From NCBI GenBank assembly GCA_002900995.3, contig CM035304.1:3132823-3196822 (forward strand): DNA of 64,000 bases, given 5' to 3'. The notes under the pieces were generated by a model. The model had not been told where the DNA came from and ran no database searches. It saw only the letters and a list, made by a program, of their open reading frames with translations. The position numbers and the translations under genes are program-made. This DNA is from Ganoderma boninense (taxonomy: Eukaryota; Basidiomycota; Agaricomycetes; Polyporales; Polyporaceae). Shown one piece after another: positions 1-11,179 of the stretch (the first letter of the stretch is position 1; each line of letters opens with the position of its first letter).

Positions 1-63
1 TCGTGTCCTTCCAATTGGCGCCTGAGAGCCTCCCAGTGCGAGGACGATGTGGACCTGGTGTTG

Positions 64-490
64 TCAAATGACGTCGGAAAGGAGAGCTATAATAGCCACG
101 GCATGAGAGCCTTGATCAAATAAATATTTTTGGTGGCGCACCTGGAAGATACAAGGATCCTCTGAGTGCCAACTGGGAAAGACTTGGAGGAAAACCTCTT
201 CTGGTTTCGGGATGGTCTCCTCGGTCCAAAACAAGGGCTCCAAATCTGAATAAAGCGGCCGGCAAGTCATCAGAATACAAGGCACCTGGTCTATTGCATC
301 TAGGGCACGCATTCGTTCAGTGTCTTCGGCCCATTTAGCCGAGTTCATCGTGGAGAGACGAAGGGAAGGCGGCACTTTGGAGAAGGTGGTTGCTGTACGA
401 AGTATGATAGCGCCTGCGATAAAGCAGAGGACAGCAGCGGCGCCGAGGGCCGGAAGGAAAGCAGTGCAAGTGATGGCACCACGCGGTACT
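64..490 (-). CDS. Unknown protein, C-terminal exon
   Basis: The minus-strand frame ends with a stop at 64. It reads through a stretch rich in Trp, Glu and Pro, with an upstream hydrophobic run around 430-480 (FLPALGAAAVLCFIAGAII) that could be one membrane segment. Upstream coding-looking sequence at about 490-660 (NIRDAEVTTILDANIADII, then LKYLFRLYADEYSVSDV) may belong to the same gene, followed by a GTGAGT donor, but I could not join the two frames cleanly. I do not recognise the family. The layout of a short soluble part, one helix and a polar tail resembles many orphan membrane proteins of mushrooms. The real start is not determined. Confidence 0.33.
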
Positions 491-1099
491 CACCCGATCG
501 CGGGACGTAACATCCGAGACGGAGTACTCGTCCGCATACAACCTGAATAAGTACTTAAGCTTGATCCCCGCCGCAATGATGTCCGCGATGTTAGCGTCCA
601 AGATGGTGGTCACCTCTGCGTCCCTAATGTTTGCGAACAACGAATTCCAGCACCCTGTGTAACTATGCACTCCCCCCCGCCCCAGGGGGGGGGCGATGTC
701 AATAGAAGCCAATGCCGCTGCGCACAACGCCCGCAGACATGTCGATCGCCCGATTGGAGACCTTGTCATGTCCGGCGCGCGCACTGGTCGACGGTTGCTT
801 CCATAGCGGCGCTGCAACCTGACGTGGGGAGGGGCTGACCATCGTGATCCCGATCACGCTGTCAGACGTGGTCGTGACGGTGGCGTGTGCGAGGTTGTGC
901 ATGAGACCGAACTAGGAGGCCTGCTGTGCCTCCCAGATGAGGAAAGATGAGGAATCGCAAGAACCGTACAGCAGTCCTGCTCATATCGTTACGCAGGAGC
1001 TGACTGCTGTACGGTACTACAGGGCGGGTAAAGTTGCTGGCGTGAGGCACTGTTGGGCGTGTCTGCTGGCCTGAGTTGGATACGTCTGCTTGTTTCGTG

Positions 1100-1165
1100 T
1101 TTGATCGTGCGGCTGAAGTTTGAAAATTTGATCGTGTGGCTGACGTTTGATCGTGTGGCTGACGT
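1100..1165. repeat. Short tandem repeat, about 20-nt unit
   Basis: Three near-copies of the unit TTTGATCGTGTGGCTGACGT occur in a row, the first with two substitutions and separated by a few A-rich bases. The array is too short to be a minisatellite of known type. Confidence 0.7.
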
Positions 1166-2504
1166 TTGATGCTGTAACTACAAATTGCTGTGACGTCAGA
1201 TAGCAGTGGTTTGATCTGGTTTGACAGGCCGAGATCGTAATGCGGTGGTGCACCGCAGTGACATGTTGGTGCGCGCTGCTGGACTTTCCTTGCCGTACCG
1301 CCGCTTGCGACCTGGCAGCCGAAGGAACTGCGGGCGGGGCTAAGGATTAGGGCAGTAACCAAAGCGCCAGATACCAGCGACGACGGAGAAGAGCTCAATA
1401 GACAACTGCGACCGCGTTGAACGACTGGTACACGCTGAGCTTGTAGACCATGCTGTCAGCACCTGCCCAAGTGGCCAACCGGCGCAGCAGCAGACGCGCT
1501 GCATCGACGGTGAGTCTCTCGGACTACAATTGTGATGTCGCGTACACGCCTTCAGGTGGTCAGGTACACGCAGAGATCTTCGCTTTCTACCGTCTCGGAG
1601 GATGCAATAATGCTGAACGCGAATGGGAATTGTTGATCCGTCCGATCGTCGAATGCTGGGTCGCTTTCATATTTCTCACAACTTAACGAGCCAAAGGCAT
1701 ATTCCGACCCCACTCCGAACACTTTCCGAGCCAATCTTGACCTGTCCTGGCGGCGCCGCACCGAGCGGTGCTACGCGCTGGGCGGCGTGAACGTGTTTTC
1801 GCGACAAACATGAAGACTGGGAGAGGTCTCCTTGGGTGTGCGAAATTACATTTGTACTACATACATACCTGATTTGAAGATGGGAATTGTCTCGTGCATC
1901 TTGATAACGAAGTGCTCTGGGCGGGCACTATGCACTGATTGCAAAGCGCGCGACAGCGCCGGCGGTGTGGAGCATGGGCAGAGGGTCTCAGAGACCGCTC
2001 TGCTCCGAGTCTATGGGACGCAGAGAGGACATGCTTGCGTGGACCTGATCATGGTGCGGACAGGAAGAGGGATGGGCGCCGATAGGAGGGCACTGGAGGC
2101 AGGGTGGCTGAGCTCAGAGGGTCGACGAATGTGCGCGAGACTGATCAAAGGACTCACCACAGGCTTCAAACGCTTGCATGGGGTGGGTGCGACAAATATG
2201 CGCAAGTGGACTCAGCTTTCTGCAGGGACATGGGGAAGGGATGAGATCGACTTGACGGAAGGCAGAGGGCTCACCACGACCGGAAGATGCCCGAGACATC
2301 GAGCACAGGAAGTGCGACCCGCATTGTGACGTTGGCGATCGGGGACTCTCGTTGGTGTCGGTGCGGGTGAGGTTGACGGATGGAAAGCGGGAGTGTGTGG
2401 AGACAGAGGCAGGGAGGCGTGCCATGACTGCTGCAGATAGATGAGCGGAGAAGCGCAGGTTGTAAGTAGGTGAGAAACGAAAAGCAAGGGAGACGCCGAA
2501 AGTC

Positions 2505-2535
2505 GAACATGCAAGTTGGCAGCACTTGCATGTTC
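2505..2535. repeat. Perfect 12-bp inverted repeat, 7-nt loop
   Basis: GAACATGCAAGT at 2505-2516 is matched by its exact complement at 2524-2535, with TGGCAGC between. It would form a hairpin in DNA or RNA. No gene is adjacent, so its role is unknown. Confidence 0.75.
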
Positions 2536-3340
2536 AACGTCGTGGAGGTGCGCACTAAAAGGTGATATAAGGAGTACATTTTACCTGTTGACCAAGAGCA
2601 TGTGGCTGAGTTGGTGAATTGCCTTGTCGTTTGCTCCGGTGGCCAGCGTCAAGTCAACCTGGCCGGGAGTTCGAGGCTGAGTTGATACATTTTTTTTTCT
2701 CCGGTTTTGGAGCTGCTTTCTGACGACATAGAACAGATTTCTGTGCATAGTACACTGTGTCTTGCGTACGCGTAAGCCCTTTACCAGACATATTGGGCGA
2801 GGAAGGCCGAACGATGCAGGGCGCCGCCAATTTCCGTATTAGGCAGGAGTGAGAACATGCATGTGCCGCTCGCCTAACACGCGAGCAACATGCCCGTTCT
2901 GTTGTAGACTCTACGATAGTTTGCAGACTGTATATCCTGTGTATTCGCCCCTCGTCCGGATCAGAATATATGGCATACCTGGCAGTGTCAACGTTGCACT
3001 AGCCACGCCGCACATTACCATTGGAGAGGTCTGGAAGCATTAGCAAGCACCCCGCGCGACGGTGCACCAAAGCTCTACGAGCCCCCGAGTAGCCTGTAGA
3101 TATGTCTAGAATGTTCAAAATCAAGCTGTGTTGCCTGTTCTTGTCTTGACCCTCGCCTGACCCTCGCTCCGCACTTGTGGTTTTCGTTGTCTGAAAGGTC
3201 TGAAATATTAAGAGGTCTGAACCTGTACATCAGACAATCTCTGACCGTGGGTCTGGGGGTTCTGGGCGCTTTTTGAAGCTGAAACATCTGGACATGATCT
3301 GAAAAGTCTGGGATGGTACTTAGTCAGATCATCCAGAGCT

Positions 3341-4589
3341 GTGCAGGTTTTACTGATGTCCTCAGCTCACGCACAGGCCTACAAGGCCGGGATCATCCAT
3401 CGCGACATCTCCGCAGGCAACATGCTCCTCTATAAGGACAAAAAAGGCACGTGGTGTGGCCTTCTGAACGACTGGGAACTGTCGAAGAAGATCGACTTCA
3501 GTTCTTCGGAAGGGCGTCAGCCGGGCCGTACAGTGAGTCCTGTCATCTGCAGTCTTCTGGCAGTTTGCTGACGAGGAGGGCACAGGTACATGGCAGTACA
3601 TGTCGGCGAATGCTCTGAACAACCCTTGTCGAAGAATCGTCATCCAGGACGAGCTCGAGTCGTTTTTCCACGTCTTGCTCTACTACGCTGTTCGTTTCCT
3701 CCCTCACAATCTGGACGACAAGCATGTGGGCCAGTTCTTACATGACTATTTCGACGCTTACTGCCCTCACGTCGGGGGCTACTATCGTTATGGTAGAACA
3801 AAACTTGACGCCATGCGGAGCGGTGCCATCCAGATCATGTCATACCACGACACCCTGGATGTAGCAAACTCGAATCTGAAGTTCCTGTGGCCATCTCCCC
3901 ATGTACCCCCCTCTTCAAATCCGCAACCTGTGGACGGCTCATCCTCCCCCGCCCTTCCCAGCAGCCCATCGCCCGCAGAATGCGCATTGCCGTCGGCTGA
4001 CTCTCCGTCGTCGCCCGTTCGACTTTCGCCTTCCCCCACCTCCAGCGCCATCTTTGGCTCAGACCTCACCTCTCTCCCTTCGGACCCTGTACAGCCCCCG
4101 CAAGAACCCAAGGACCGTGAACATCCGCTCAACACCATCGTCAAGCAGTTGCTTTCATGGTTCCAAGCACACTATGCCTTGGACAGCGCTCGCACCCACA
4201 CCTTGCGAGAAGGCTCGCAGAACAACACCCAGCCGGCTGTCGCGGGCCCGACAAGGAAGACGCGGCAGCTCGACGAGAAATTCCGGGCCGAGGACGTTTT
4301 GGGCGGGTGGGAGCTCAGCTCAGCCGTGGCTAAATCCCTCAAGGACCGTGACATGTGCCTTCGTGCCAAGCTCCAGTCGCACAACGCCATGCTCACGTTG
4401 TTTTACGAGTTGCTCAACCATCGGGAGTGGCCTGAGCACGACAAGGGGCGCGACAAGAAGCTGAAGGACGGGTATGCACCGCCCAAGTCTGCTGTGCCCA
4501 TGACTTCGACTGCGACCGGGTCAGAGCGTCGGTCCATGGACGAAGAGCCTGAAGCCAGGCCGGGTGCGAGCAAGCGGAGCAGGGCCTAG
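3341..4589 (+). pseudogene. FunK1 kinase C-terminal fragment (copy a)
   Basis: This is the C-terminal half of a fungal FunK1 protein kinase. It has the catalytic-loop motif [14 protein letters not shown] and the FunK1-type DWELSKK in place of DFG. A GTGAGT intron at about 3533-3585 follows, then the [18 protein letters not shown] helix region and a Ser/Pro-rich tail ending in KRSRA. The N-terminal kinase lobe is missing: similarity to the complete copy at 50255-53013 starts abruptly at about 3360, exactly at that gene's intron 2/exon 3 boundary. At the intron acceptor one G is lost relative to the complete copy, which breaks the frame between exons. Coding past 3600 is open to the stop at 4587-4589. 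I judge it a 5'-truncated, non-functional duplicate, though the open 329-codon 3' part could still be transcribed. Confidence 0.85.
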
Positions 4590-5568
4590 GCCGCTTTGGC
4601 GTTTTGGATAGGTTTTATCTGCGTGCTTCTCGTCGCCTTTACTGAGCACGTTCCACTCGGACTTTTTGGGTCTCCAGTGACCTCGGTTTCGCGACAATAC
4701 TACGTCGATACGTACCTTGCCTTTGCGCCAGCGGAAACTCGTCTGCTTCCGCCGATGTCCTGCCGTCCCTGCATACCTGTGTTTCTCATAATACCCACAG
4801 TTCGAATTGTATTCTTCATCCTTGACTCCTCTCTTCTTGATGTTCAGTGTTGGGTAGAACTGTTTGACAATGTTATTATTCGAGTCTATCTTTCTGAGAG
4901 TTCGTTTCAACAAGCAAGTGCCTGGTTTCAAGTCAATTCCCTCAAGAATCGACAGAGACGGGGGCGTAAATTCTCCCTACACTTCGGAGTAGAACAGCGT
5001 AACGAGCGTCCATAGAACACTTAAACGCACTTCCCATCTTCTCAATTCAAGTACCGGAAACCCCCCTAGCGCTGCAGCGCCACCTCGCGCAATGTTTTTC
5101 CCGATACCCATCTCGGGAAACCTCATGGAGTATACTATGGTCGTATATCTAGCACCATGAGACTGGCCACGAAACCCTCTGTTCTCCTCCCCCTGGGCGA
5201 CGGTGGCCCTTCAGTATCAAAATCACCCGAGCTACCTGCGGGTCAATTACGGAAAGCTTTCTCGGTGCCTGGGTTCATACAAGCTGAACCGTAATGGCGC
5301 GTAATACAGAGGTGCGCCCACTCTATTTCGCCGAATATGACGGGTGCCATACGTAAGTACTCACCGTCATTGACTTGCGCTTCCCTCGATCCGAGAGTGA
5401 GCCTGTTTAGTCGAGAAATGAGAGATTTGCCCACCCAGCCTGAGCTTCGACTTCTTCCGACTCCCGAACGCCGCTCGCTATCAACTTGGCCGTAGCCACA
5501 GAGGAGGAGCATATCGAGTTGCCGTAGTATAGTATTACGCCGAACTAACTCGGGCGGTAGAAATCCCG
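3360..5568 (+). repeat. Dispersed duplication, copy 1
   Basis: The FunK1 fragment plus about 1 kb of its 3' flank is repeated in inverted orientation at about 49214-51495. Shared landmarks are the FunK1 tail, the downstream block around 4740-4900, the GGGTCAATTACGGAAAGC segment near 5238, the ATCAACTTGGCCGTAG segment near 5480 and the end at GCGGTAGAAATCCCG near 5568. Identity is visibly high but interrupted by indels. No terminal repeats or target-site duplication were seen at the ends. Confidence 0.8.
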
Positions 5569-6109
5569 CGAGCGGAGGTTAGTATACAGGGGCCGGCACC
5601 GAGTGGGCTGACATCCGAGACCCGATGGTGTCCCCCCTTCCTGTGCGATCGCCACCATAGGAGAGACACAACAGAACAGAACACTGTACGACCCAAATGT
5701 ATGTTTAACTTGATTCACTCGCCTCAAATTCAAACATCTGAGAGCTTACGCGTACCGGATAGTACCAGCTCTCCGTGCGCCGTGCGCGTATGCATGCCGC
5801 CTCCAGTCCTGTGCGCTCAGTCCCGTCGCTCTGGTGTTTCGCTGTCAGGTTTGTAGAACTGGAACCTGGAGATCGGGATGGAACTAAAGTACAACAACAG
5901 TCAATGACAGTCTCTGGCTCGACACAACCACAACAAGTACACGACGCCATCGTCCGTACAGAGGCAGATGAAGCTCGGTCGGGCATGCGTCTCCAAGTTG
6001 CTCCTACTGCGATCGCACCCGCTTTGCTCTTGGTCTTGTCTCTTCGACCTCCGGCGGACCTGCAGTCGGATCCACCGCACGACGCTTGCCATTGGTGACG
6101 GCTTTACTC
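5569..6109. other. Intergenic, nothing recognised
   Basis: Open frames occur on both strands but none has splice-consistent or family-like content. Confidence 0.4.
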
Positions 6110-6957
6110 CTACCGGCGGTCAAAGGTAAGCATGCCAACGCTCCCGCGCAGGTCACATACGACAGAGCACTCATACCTTGCAACTTGTGGTGGCTGGTCG
6201 TGGTCGTCGGCCCCGCCCTCGGGCCGCTCCTCCTCCTGCTCCTGCTCCTCTCGCCCCGCTCTCGCCCTCGCCTCGCCCTCGCCCTCGCTATCTCCCTGCC
6301 CGATCAGCGACGGGTCGAGCTTGACGCGCGACGTGTACAGCTTCTCCACCACGATCCGCGTCCGCTGCACGTCCCGGACCTTCTGCGCGACCTCGGCCTC
6401 CTTGTGCCGGAGCACCATGATCAGGCGCCCGATGTCGTCGACCTGCGCCTGCATCTGCGCGTCGTACACGCAGATGCCGTCCAGCCCGAAGAGCACCTCC
6501 TCCAGCCGGGGCACGTACGGTCTGTGCGCGCCGCGGGGGAGGGGCTCGGGCACGAACGGCGGTGCTTCCGCTTGGGCTTGGGCTTGGGCTTGGGCGGCGT
6601 CGCGGGAGTTCTGAACCGCGCGTGCGTCCGCGACTGGCGGTGGATGCTCGCTTGGGGCGTCGTCTCCCGCATTCGTATTCCGATTCTCGTCCTGGTTGGA
6701 TGGCTGCCCGGGCTTCTTGTAGTTCGGTTCGCCTGCGAGGAGAGAGTCAGTCGGCGGCTCAAGCGGTTCGCCTTGCACGACATTCGTCGCTCACCCTCCC
6801 GCTCGCCTACAACGATCTGTTCGAAGGGAACAGCAGCTTCAGTGTGCTTCTCCTCCGCCGCGCCTTTCGCGCGGGCGGGCCTCTTCTCTGGTTTACTGTT
6901 GATGTGAGTTAGAGCCGCTCGCGAGATTGAAGGGGAGAGGCATTGAAGTTCACTCAC
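6110..6957 (-). CDS. Unknown protein, helical central region
   Basis: Two exons join well on the minus strand. A Lys/Arg/Ala-rich exon (SKPEKRPARAKGAAEEKH) ends at a GTGAGCG donor near 6784, and a CTCGCAG acceptor near 6729 leads into EPNYKKPGQPSNQDENRN. After an Ala-Gln repeat the protein has a likely helical segment (GLDGICVYDAQMQAQVDDIG, then MVLRHKEAEVAQKVRDVQRT) and an acidic Glu/Gln-rich tail to the stop at 6110. A further 5' exon is likely upstream of 6957, since a GTGAGT donor with an ACAG acceptor at 6890 bounds a normal-size intron, but its start codon is unresolved. The plus-strand frame through the same DNA is a low-complexity shadow. The family is not recognised. Confidence 0.5.
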
Positions 6958-7669
6958 GTCCGGAGTCGTCTCTTTGCCTTTGCGACCGTCCTCGCAGTAA
7001 TGCGTTCTGTGTCTCTCCTCTCATTGCTCGCCTATTTGATATCCACAAGTATTGGTGAATCAGCTAGTGGCGCATGATGGTATGCGAATAGACGTACTGA
7101 GGCATCTGCGTCTCCGGTTGTTTGCCGGCGTACGGCTGGTTGAATTTGTCGAGCTACGTTGCGGCCCATGGATGAGATATGAAGATGGTAGAGGGTGTGG
7201 AAACCGGAGGGCGAAGTGAATCAATGCCGCAGTGGCGTTCAGTGAGTTCGCGACCGAGTGGCGTGGGCTGGTAAGTGAGGGGAGTTTTGGCAAGTGCAAG
7301 TCGGCGATCGCTTTTGTACTCGATGCGCCACTTGTGGCTGACTAATCTGGGCGCGTGTGGCAGGTCTGTGCTGGGCCGATCAGCGAACGAAGACTGAACA
7401 GGACGTTTTCGCCGGTAATGGTAATGTTCTCTCGACTTGGTCTAGTCATCATAGCAACCTGTCAGTTGAAGCGCCAGTACGATGTGGAATGTGAAGACGA
7501 TTCAGGTTGGTCAATTATTCCACTACGCATTCTTCCACTAGAGGCTTGTTCACTTTCGACTTGGGAACGATGCGAGAGGTGGGGTACAGGGACTGAAGTA
7601 TTGAAGGCTTGGACGTTGTCGAACTTGTAGTCTTGTACTGCAGATTCTCAGTCTTGCCGATAAAAGAGT

Positions 7670-7777
7670 GACAAGAGTGGGATTTGAACCCACGCCTGGA
7701 TACCCAGATGAGAAACCCGCTGAAGCAGGCAAGCTTTCGCTTGAGTCACACGCCTTGGACCGCTCGGCCATCTTGCC
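7670..7777 (-). tRNA. tRNA-Leu(CAA), intron-containing
   Basis: Acceptor strands GGCAAGA and TCTTGTC pair over 7 bp with one G-U. The D-arm (GCCGAGCGGTCCAAGGC), a long type-II variable arm (CTGG...CCAG) and a T-arm with TTCAAAT are all present. The anticodon loop reads CTCAAGC, giving CAA. An intron of about 20-25 nt follows position 37, and its GCTTG pairs with CAAGC of the anticodon loop across a GAAA tetraloop, as in other fungal tRNA-Leu(CAA) precursors. A T-run (TTTT, plus-strand 7662-7665) just downstream can serve as Pol III terminator. Confidence 0.93.
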
Positions 7778-8612
7778 ATAGCTGAAAAACTTGAGTAAAA
7801 CGTTGATGAGACTGCACAGACAAGCCGTACTGTTAGCTGGCGTTGATCACTTGAAGTATCATCGCTCTTAAGCTTTTACACATCGCTCGACCCTCACATT
7901 CGCCTGACTCCACCTTGCAGCCATTCCACTTGGTTACGCGGACTTGTTCCTTCCGATAATGAAAGAGGCGAGTATGATTAACACTCGAGTCGTGTCCGCT
8001 GGCTTGATGATTTCGTACAGTTCGAAGACTACCGAGTGGCCTGCAGCTTTTGTCTGAGAGCCAGGCTGGTCCCATTCGTTTACCCGTCTTCCTTCGAAGG
8101 TATTCCATTCTCCCGGTCCTTCCACAAATCAAAATCAGTAGGGACGAACAAGGTCAACACTGTCGATTAGGTCAAGTGCAAATTGTCGGCCCCAATGACG
8201 ACTCCCGTGTGCTGCTGTAGTCGCCAGGGTGGTATCCAATCACTGCAAATGTTCTTGTTCATGCAATGGCGGTGAAGTGAGTCTGACGCACAAACCGCAT
8301 GAACGGTTGCCAGAGGCCACTGCCGTCGTCTGCTGCCGTCTCCCACTCTGATGGCAGTGATTGTGTGCATGGGCCCTCGGTAGCGCCCAGCGTCTAGGCC
8401 TTGTGCCACTCGATCGCCCACTTTTGTTCGCCTATTGTTCCAGTATTGTTCTCCGGAATAGGGTAGGTGGTCCAGTTATTCCCACGTTTCCTGAATCTCT
8501 ACTCGCTGAACGAGTGACCCTCTTGCCTTCATTCACCCACCATCATCCCTCCAGACGAGTCGAACTCCTACCACGATAACTCTACTTCCTTCCCTGAACC
8601 AGAACCGGAATC
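7778..8612. other. Intergenic, nothing recognised
   Basis: Upstream region of the tRNA gene and the SAP-like gene. I see no coding frame with family character. Confidence 0.4.
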
Positions 8613-10876
8613 ATGGATGAAAGCGCACTGAAGGCCCTAGACCGCAAAGCTCTCCAGAAATTGGCCAAGGTAGATCGTGGTTGCGTTCGAGATATCTCCT
8701 GCCCTCTGACGTTCTCTTCATCAGACCAACGGGATCAAAGCCAACCTGAAGTCCAACGAAATCATCAAGCAGCTTCTGGCAAGCCTGCCTTCCAAACGAT
8801 CGTAAGTGCAACTTTCAGAGTTTCGCGCCGACCAACCCTGATTTCGCGATCATGAAGTTCCCCTGTCCGTCGTCCCGCTGCCGCCCCGGCGCGACGCCGT
8901 GCAGCGACTCCACATCAACCACAGCCGAACGACGCGGAGCCATCACCACCTCGCGAAGACGAGGAAGAATCAGGTGTGTACCCTGCAAGCCACGGTCAGT
9001 ATCGATATCTCACTCCACAGCAGTCCCTGTGTTCCCCCCAGCTCCATCTTCTCGCGCACGAGGAACACGGCGTCCGGCGACTCGAGCTCAACCACCAACC
9101 AGCAAACCGAGACCAGCTCAAGCACACGGCGGTCGCTCTGCGTCATCTAAGGCCCCGAGAACGCAAGCTCCGCCACATCAATCGCCGTCGTCGTCGCCAC
9201 CACCCGGAGCGTCCCAAGGACGATTACCGTCTTTTGACCAGCACCTTTCGGCGGTCTGCCAAGCTGAGGCCGGTACCTCTCAGGCCAAGGGGAAGGCCCC
9301 GACGCTAGGCGTATTCAACGAGTGAGCCTGATTGTTATGGATCATAAGTTATACTTGTCACCTTACGGACGAATCCCCCGTCCAGGTCATCTGCCAGCCG
9401 TGCGCCATGGCCCCAAGAGCATCAGCGGCCTCGATCTCTGACCCCCTCCTTGCATCCCGCGGGTCCCTCTCAACCACGTTCAACGCATTCAACCCATACA
9501 CATGCCACCCGACCTGCTCCTGCGGCTGGACCGTCCACCTCCGCCTCCGCATCTCGCCACGGCCCAATCGTGCCCGAGCCCGGCTACCGCTCGCGCTCCC
9601 CCACGCCCCTCGAGGAGTACGACAGCATGCGCGGCGTCCCGCTCTTCCCCGAGCCCGCCAGCGACTACGAGGAGTCGTGGACCCCATACAGCTCCCCGGA
9701 CCAGCCGTCGCACGGCGGCAACCTGCAAGCACCCGCGGGTTCGGGTGCCCAGCCGGGTGGCCCTTCGCCGGTGTTCCCGCTGAGCCGCGCGGTCTTCAGC
9801 CCCGCGAAGCCCGTGCCCGTGCCCGCTCCCACCCGCAGCCCCGTCTTCCGCGCGCCCTCTACCCCGCGACGGCCGCCGCCCGACCAACCCCGTCGGACGG
9901 GACAACCATCCTGAAGCGCACGGAGAGGACGAAGACGGCGCAGCGCACGACGGCGGAGACGAGCTCGAGGACTACGAGGAGGTGGAGAGGCAGAAGACGA
10001 AGAAGAAGACGAGGCGCACAAGCTCGCGACGGACGAGCAGCTGCACAGGATGGTCGTGCGGCTCGCGACCGTCGCGCGGCACCAGGCGGCGATGCAGCCG
10101 GGGATCGACAACATCGTCGAGGCGGTCAACGGCGTGCAGGCCGCCGCGCCGCGCCTGCGCGCGCAGGTGCGCCAGGAGCGCGCGAGCTTCGAGCGCATGC
10201 GCGCGTTCCTCGCGCACGTCAACACGCGCGTCGCCCCCGCGTGGGACCACGCCGCGATCTGGGACACCGCGTGCGCGCTGCGCGAGGACGGGAACGGGAA
10301 CGAGGTCGAGATCGAGACGAGCGACGAGGAGGAGGCGCAGTGGCGCCGCGACAACCCCAGGTGCGTGCTCGTACTTGCTGGCATGATGCATGGTAGCTGC
10401 TTGGGTCTCCGGGCTGTGGGCTGACGGCTGGTGTTTGCTGTGGCAGGCCGCCGAAGGCGCTCCCGACGAAGATCGAGATGAGGCGCGTTACGCCGTGGTT
10501 CCCGGGCGTGTGCGAGGACGAGGACCGGGACAACGTTCGCGACATCGGAGAGGCCATTGAGAAGTGCCGCGCCGAGTGGAAGGAGGTCGACGCGATTCGC
10601 GCACGGGAGGCTGCTGCTCAGGTCGATGCTCCTACTCCTAGCACACCCAAACGTCGCCGTGGCGGCGACGACGAGGACGAAGGGGCGGAGGAGGACGGTG
10701 GCCGCGCCAAGAAGAAGGCCCGGGGCTCCGCAGGAAGGACGCCCGCGCCGAGTGTCTTCTTTAAAAAGGGACAGAAGGGCGATGGAGCTGACGCCAAGAA
10801 CCCAATCCTCGTTGGCATCGCCGAAGAGGACTCTGGGGAAGAGGAGGTCGACATGGTGATGACGAGTGTTGTGTAG
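8613..10876 (+). CDS. SAP-like N-terminus, putative nuclear protein
   Basis: The start MDESALKALDRKALQKLAK is followed by an intron at about 8670-8724 and then TNGIKANLKSNEIIKQLLAS. Together these make a SAP-like helix-turn-helix motif, a DNA-binding module also found in spindle and chromatin proteins. Later exons give a Pro/Ser/Arg-rich middle (YPASHGQYRYLTPQQ near 8970-9020; SPTPLEEYDSMRGVPLFPEP near 9590-9660), an acidic stretch near 9915-9985, a helical segment from about 9990 to 10360, an intron to about 10446, and a tail with a PKRRRGG basic cluster and acidic end, stopping at 10876. Between about 9880 and 9990 the reading frame shifts out and back without a plausible intron. Exact exon limits between 8800 and 9450 are uncertain. 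Confidence 0.6.
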
Positions 10877-11179
10877 TGTCTGCGCGCTTCTGGTTGTGGA
10901 CTGGCATCGCATTTTGTGAGCATGGTATAGTGATTCGGTGTATTGTGACTGTATTTTGTTGTACTCTTCGTTGTACTGTTCGGTAGGTAATTACATTTTC
11001 GCGCGGCTCGGAGTCAGAACCAGGTCCTCTGACGAGCGCAGCGAGGTTTCGAGAAGGAGAGCATCGAAGAGGGAGGCGCAAGGCATCCGGCTGTTTCGCC
11101 GTGAGAACGAAGGGTGGACGCAATACGTGGTTAGAAATGTCCGAAAGACACAGTCGGCATAAGATGAGCAGCTCGAAGT
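10877..11179. other. Convergent 3' intergenic region
   Basis: Lies between the stops of two convergent genes. Nothing else is seen. Confidence 0.5.

Larger units (their letters stand above)
900..3340. other. Gene-poor stretch
   Basis: No frame here has convincing protein character or splice structure. The visible structure is the tandem repeat at 1100-1165 and a perfect 12-bp inverted repeat at 2505-2535. Confidence 0.5.

Noticed and set aside
2580..2690. tRNA-like stretch (GGCTGAGTTGGTGAATTGCC ... GAGTTCGAGG)
   Set aside because: No acceptor stem or consistent anticodon arm can be formed.
6086..6907. Long plus-strand frame of 273 codons
   Set aside because: Low-complexity Leu/Arg reading opposite a splice-supported minus-strand gene.
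9665..10912. 415-codon minus-strand frame
   Set aside because: Cys/Ser/Arg-rich, opposite the SAP-like gene, which has introns and a sensible composition.
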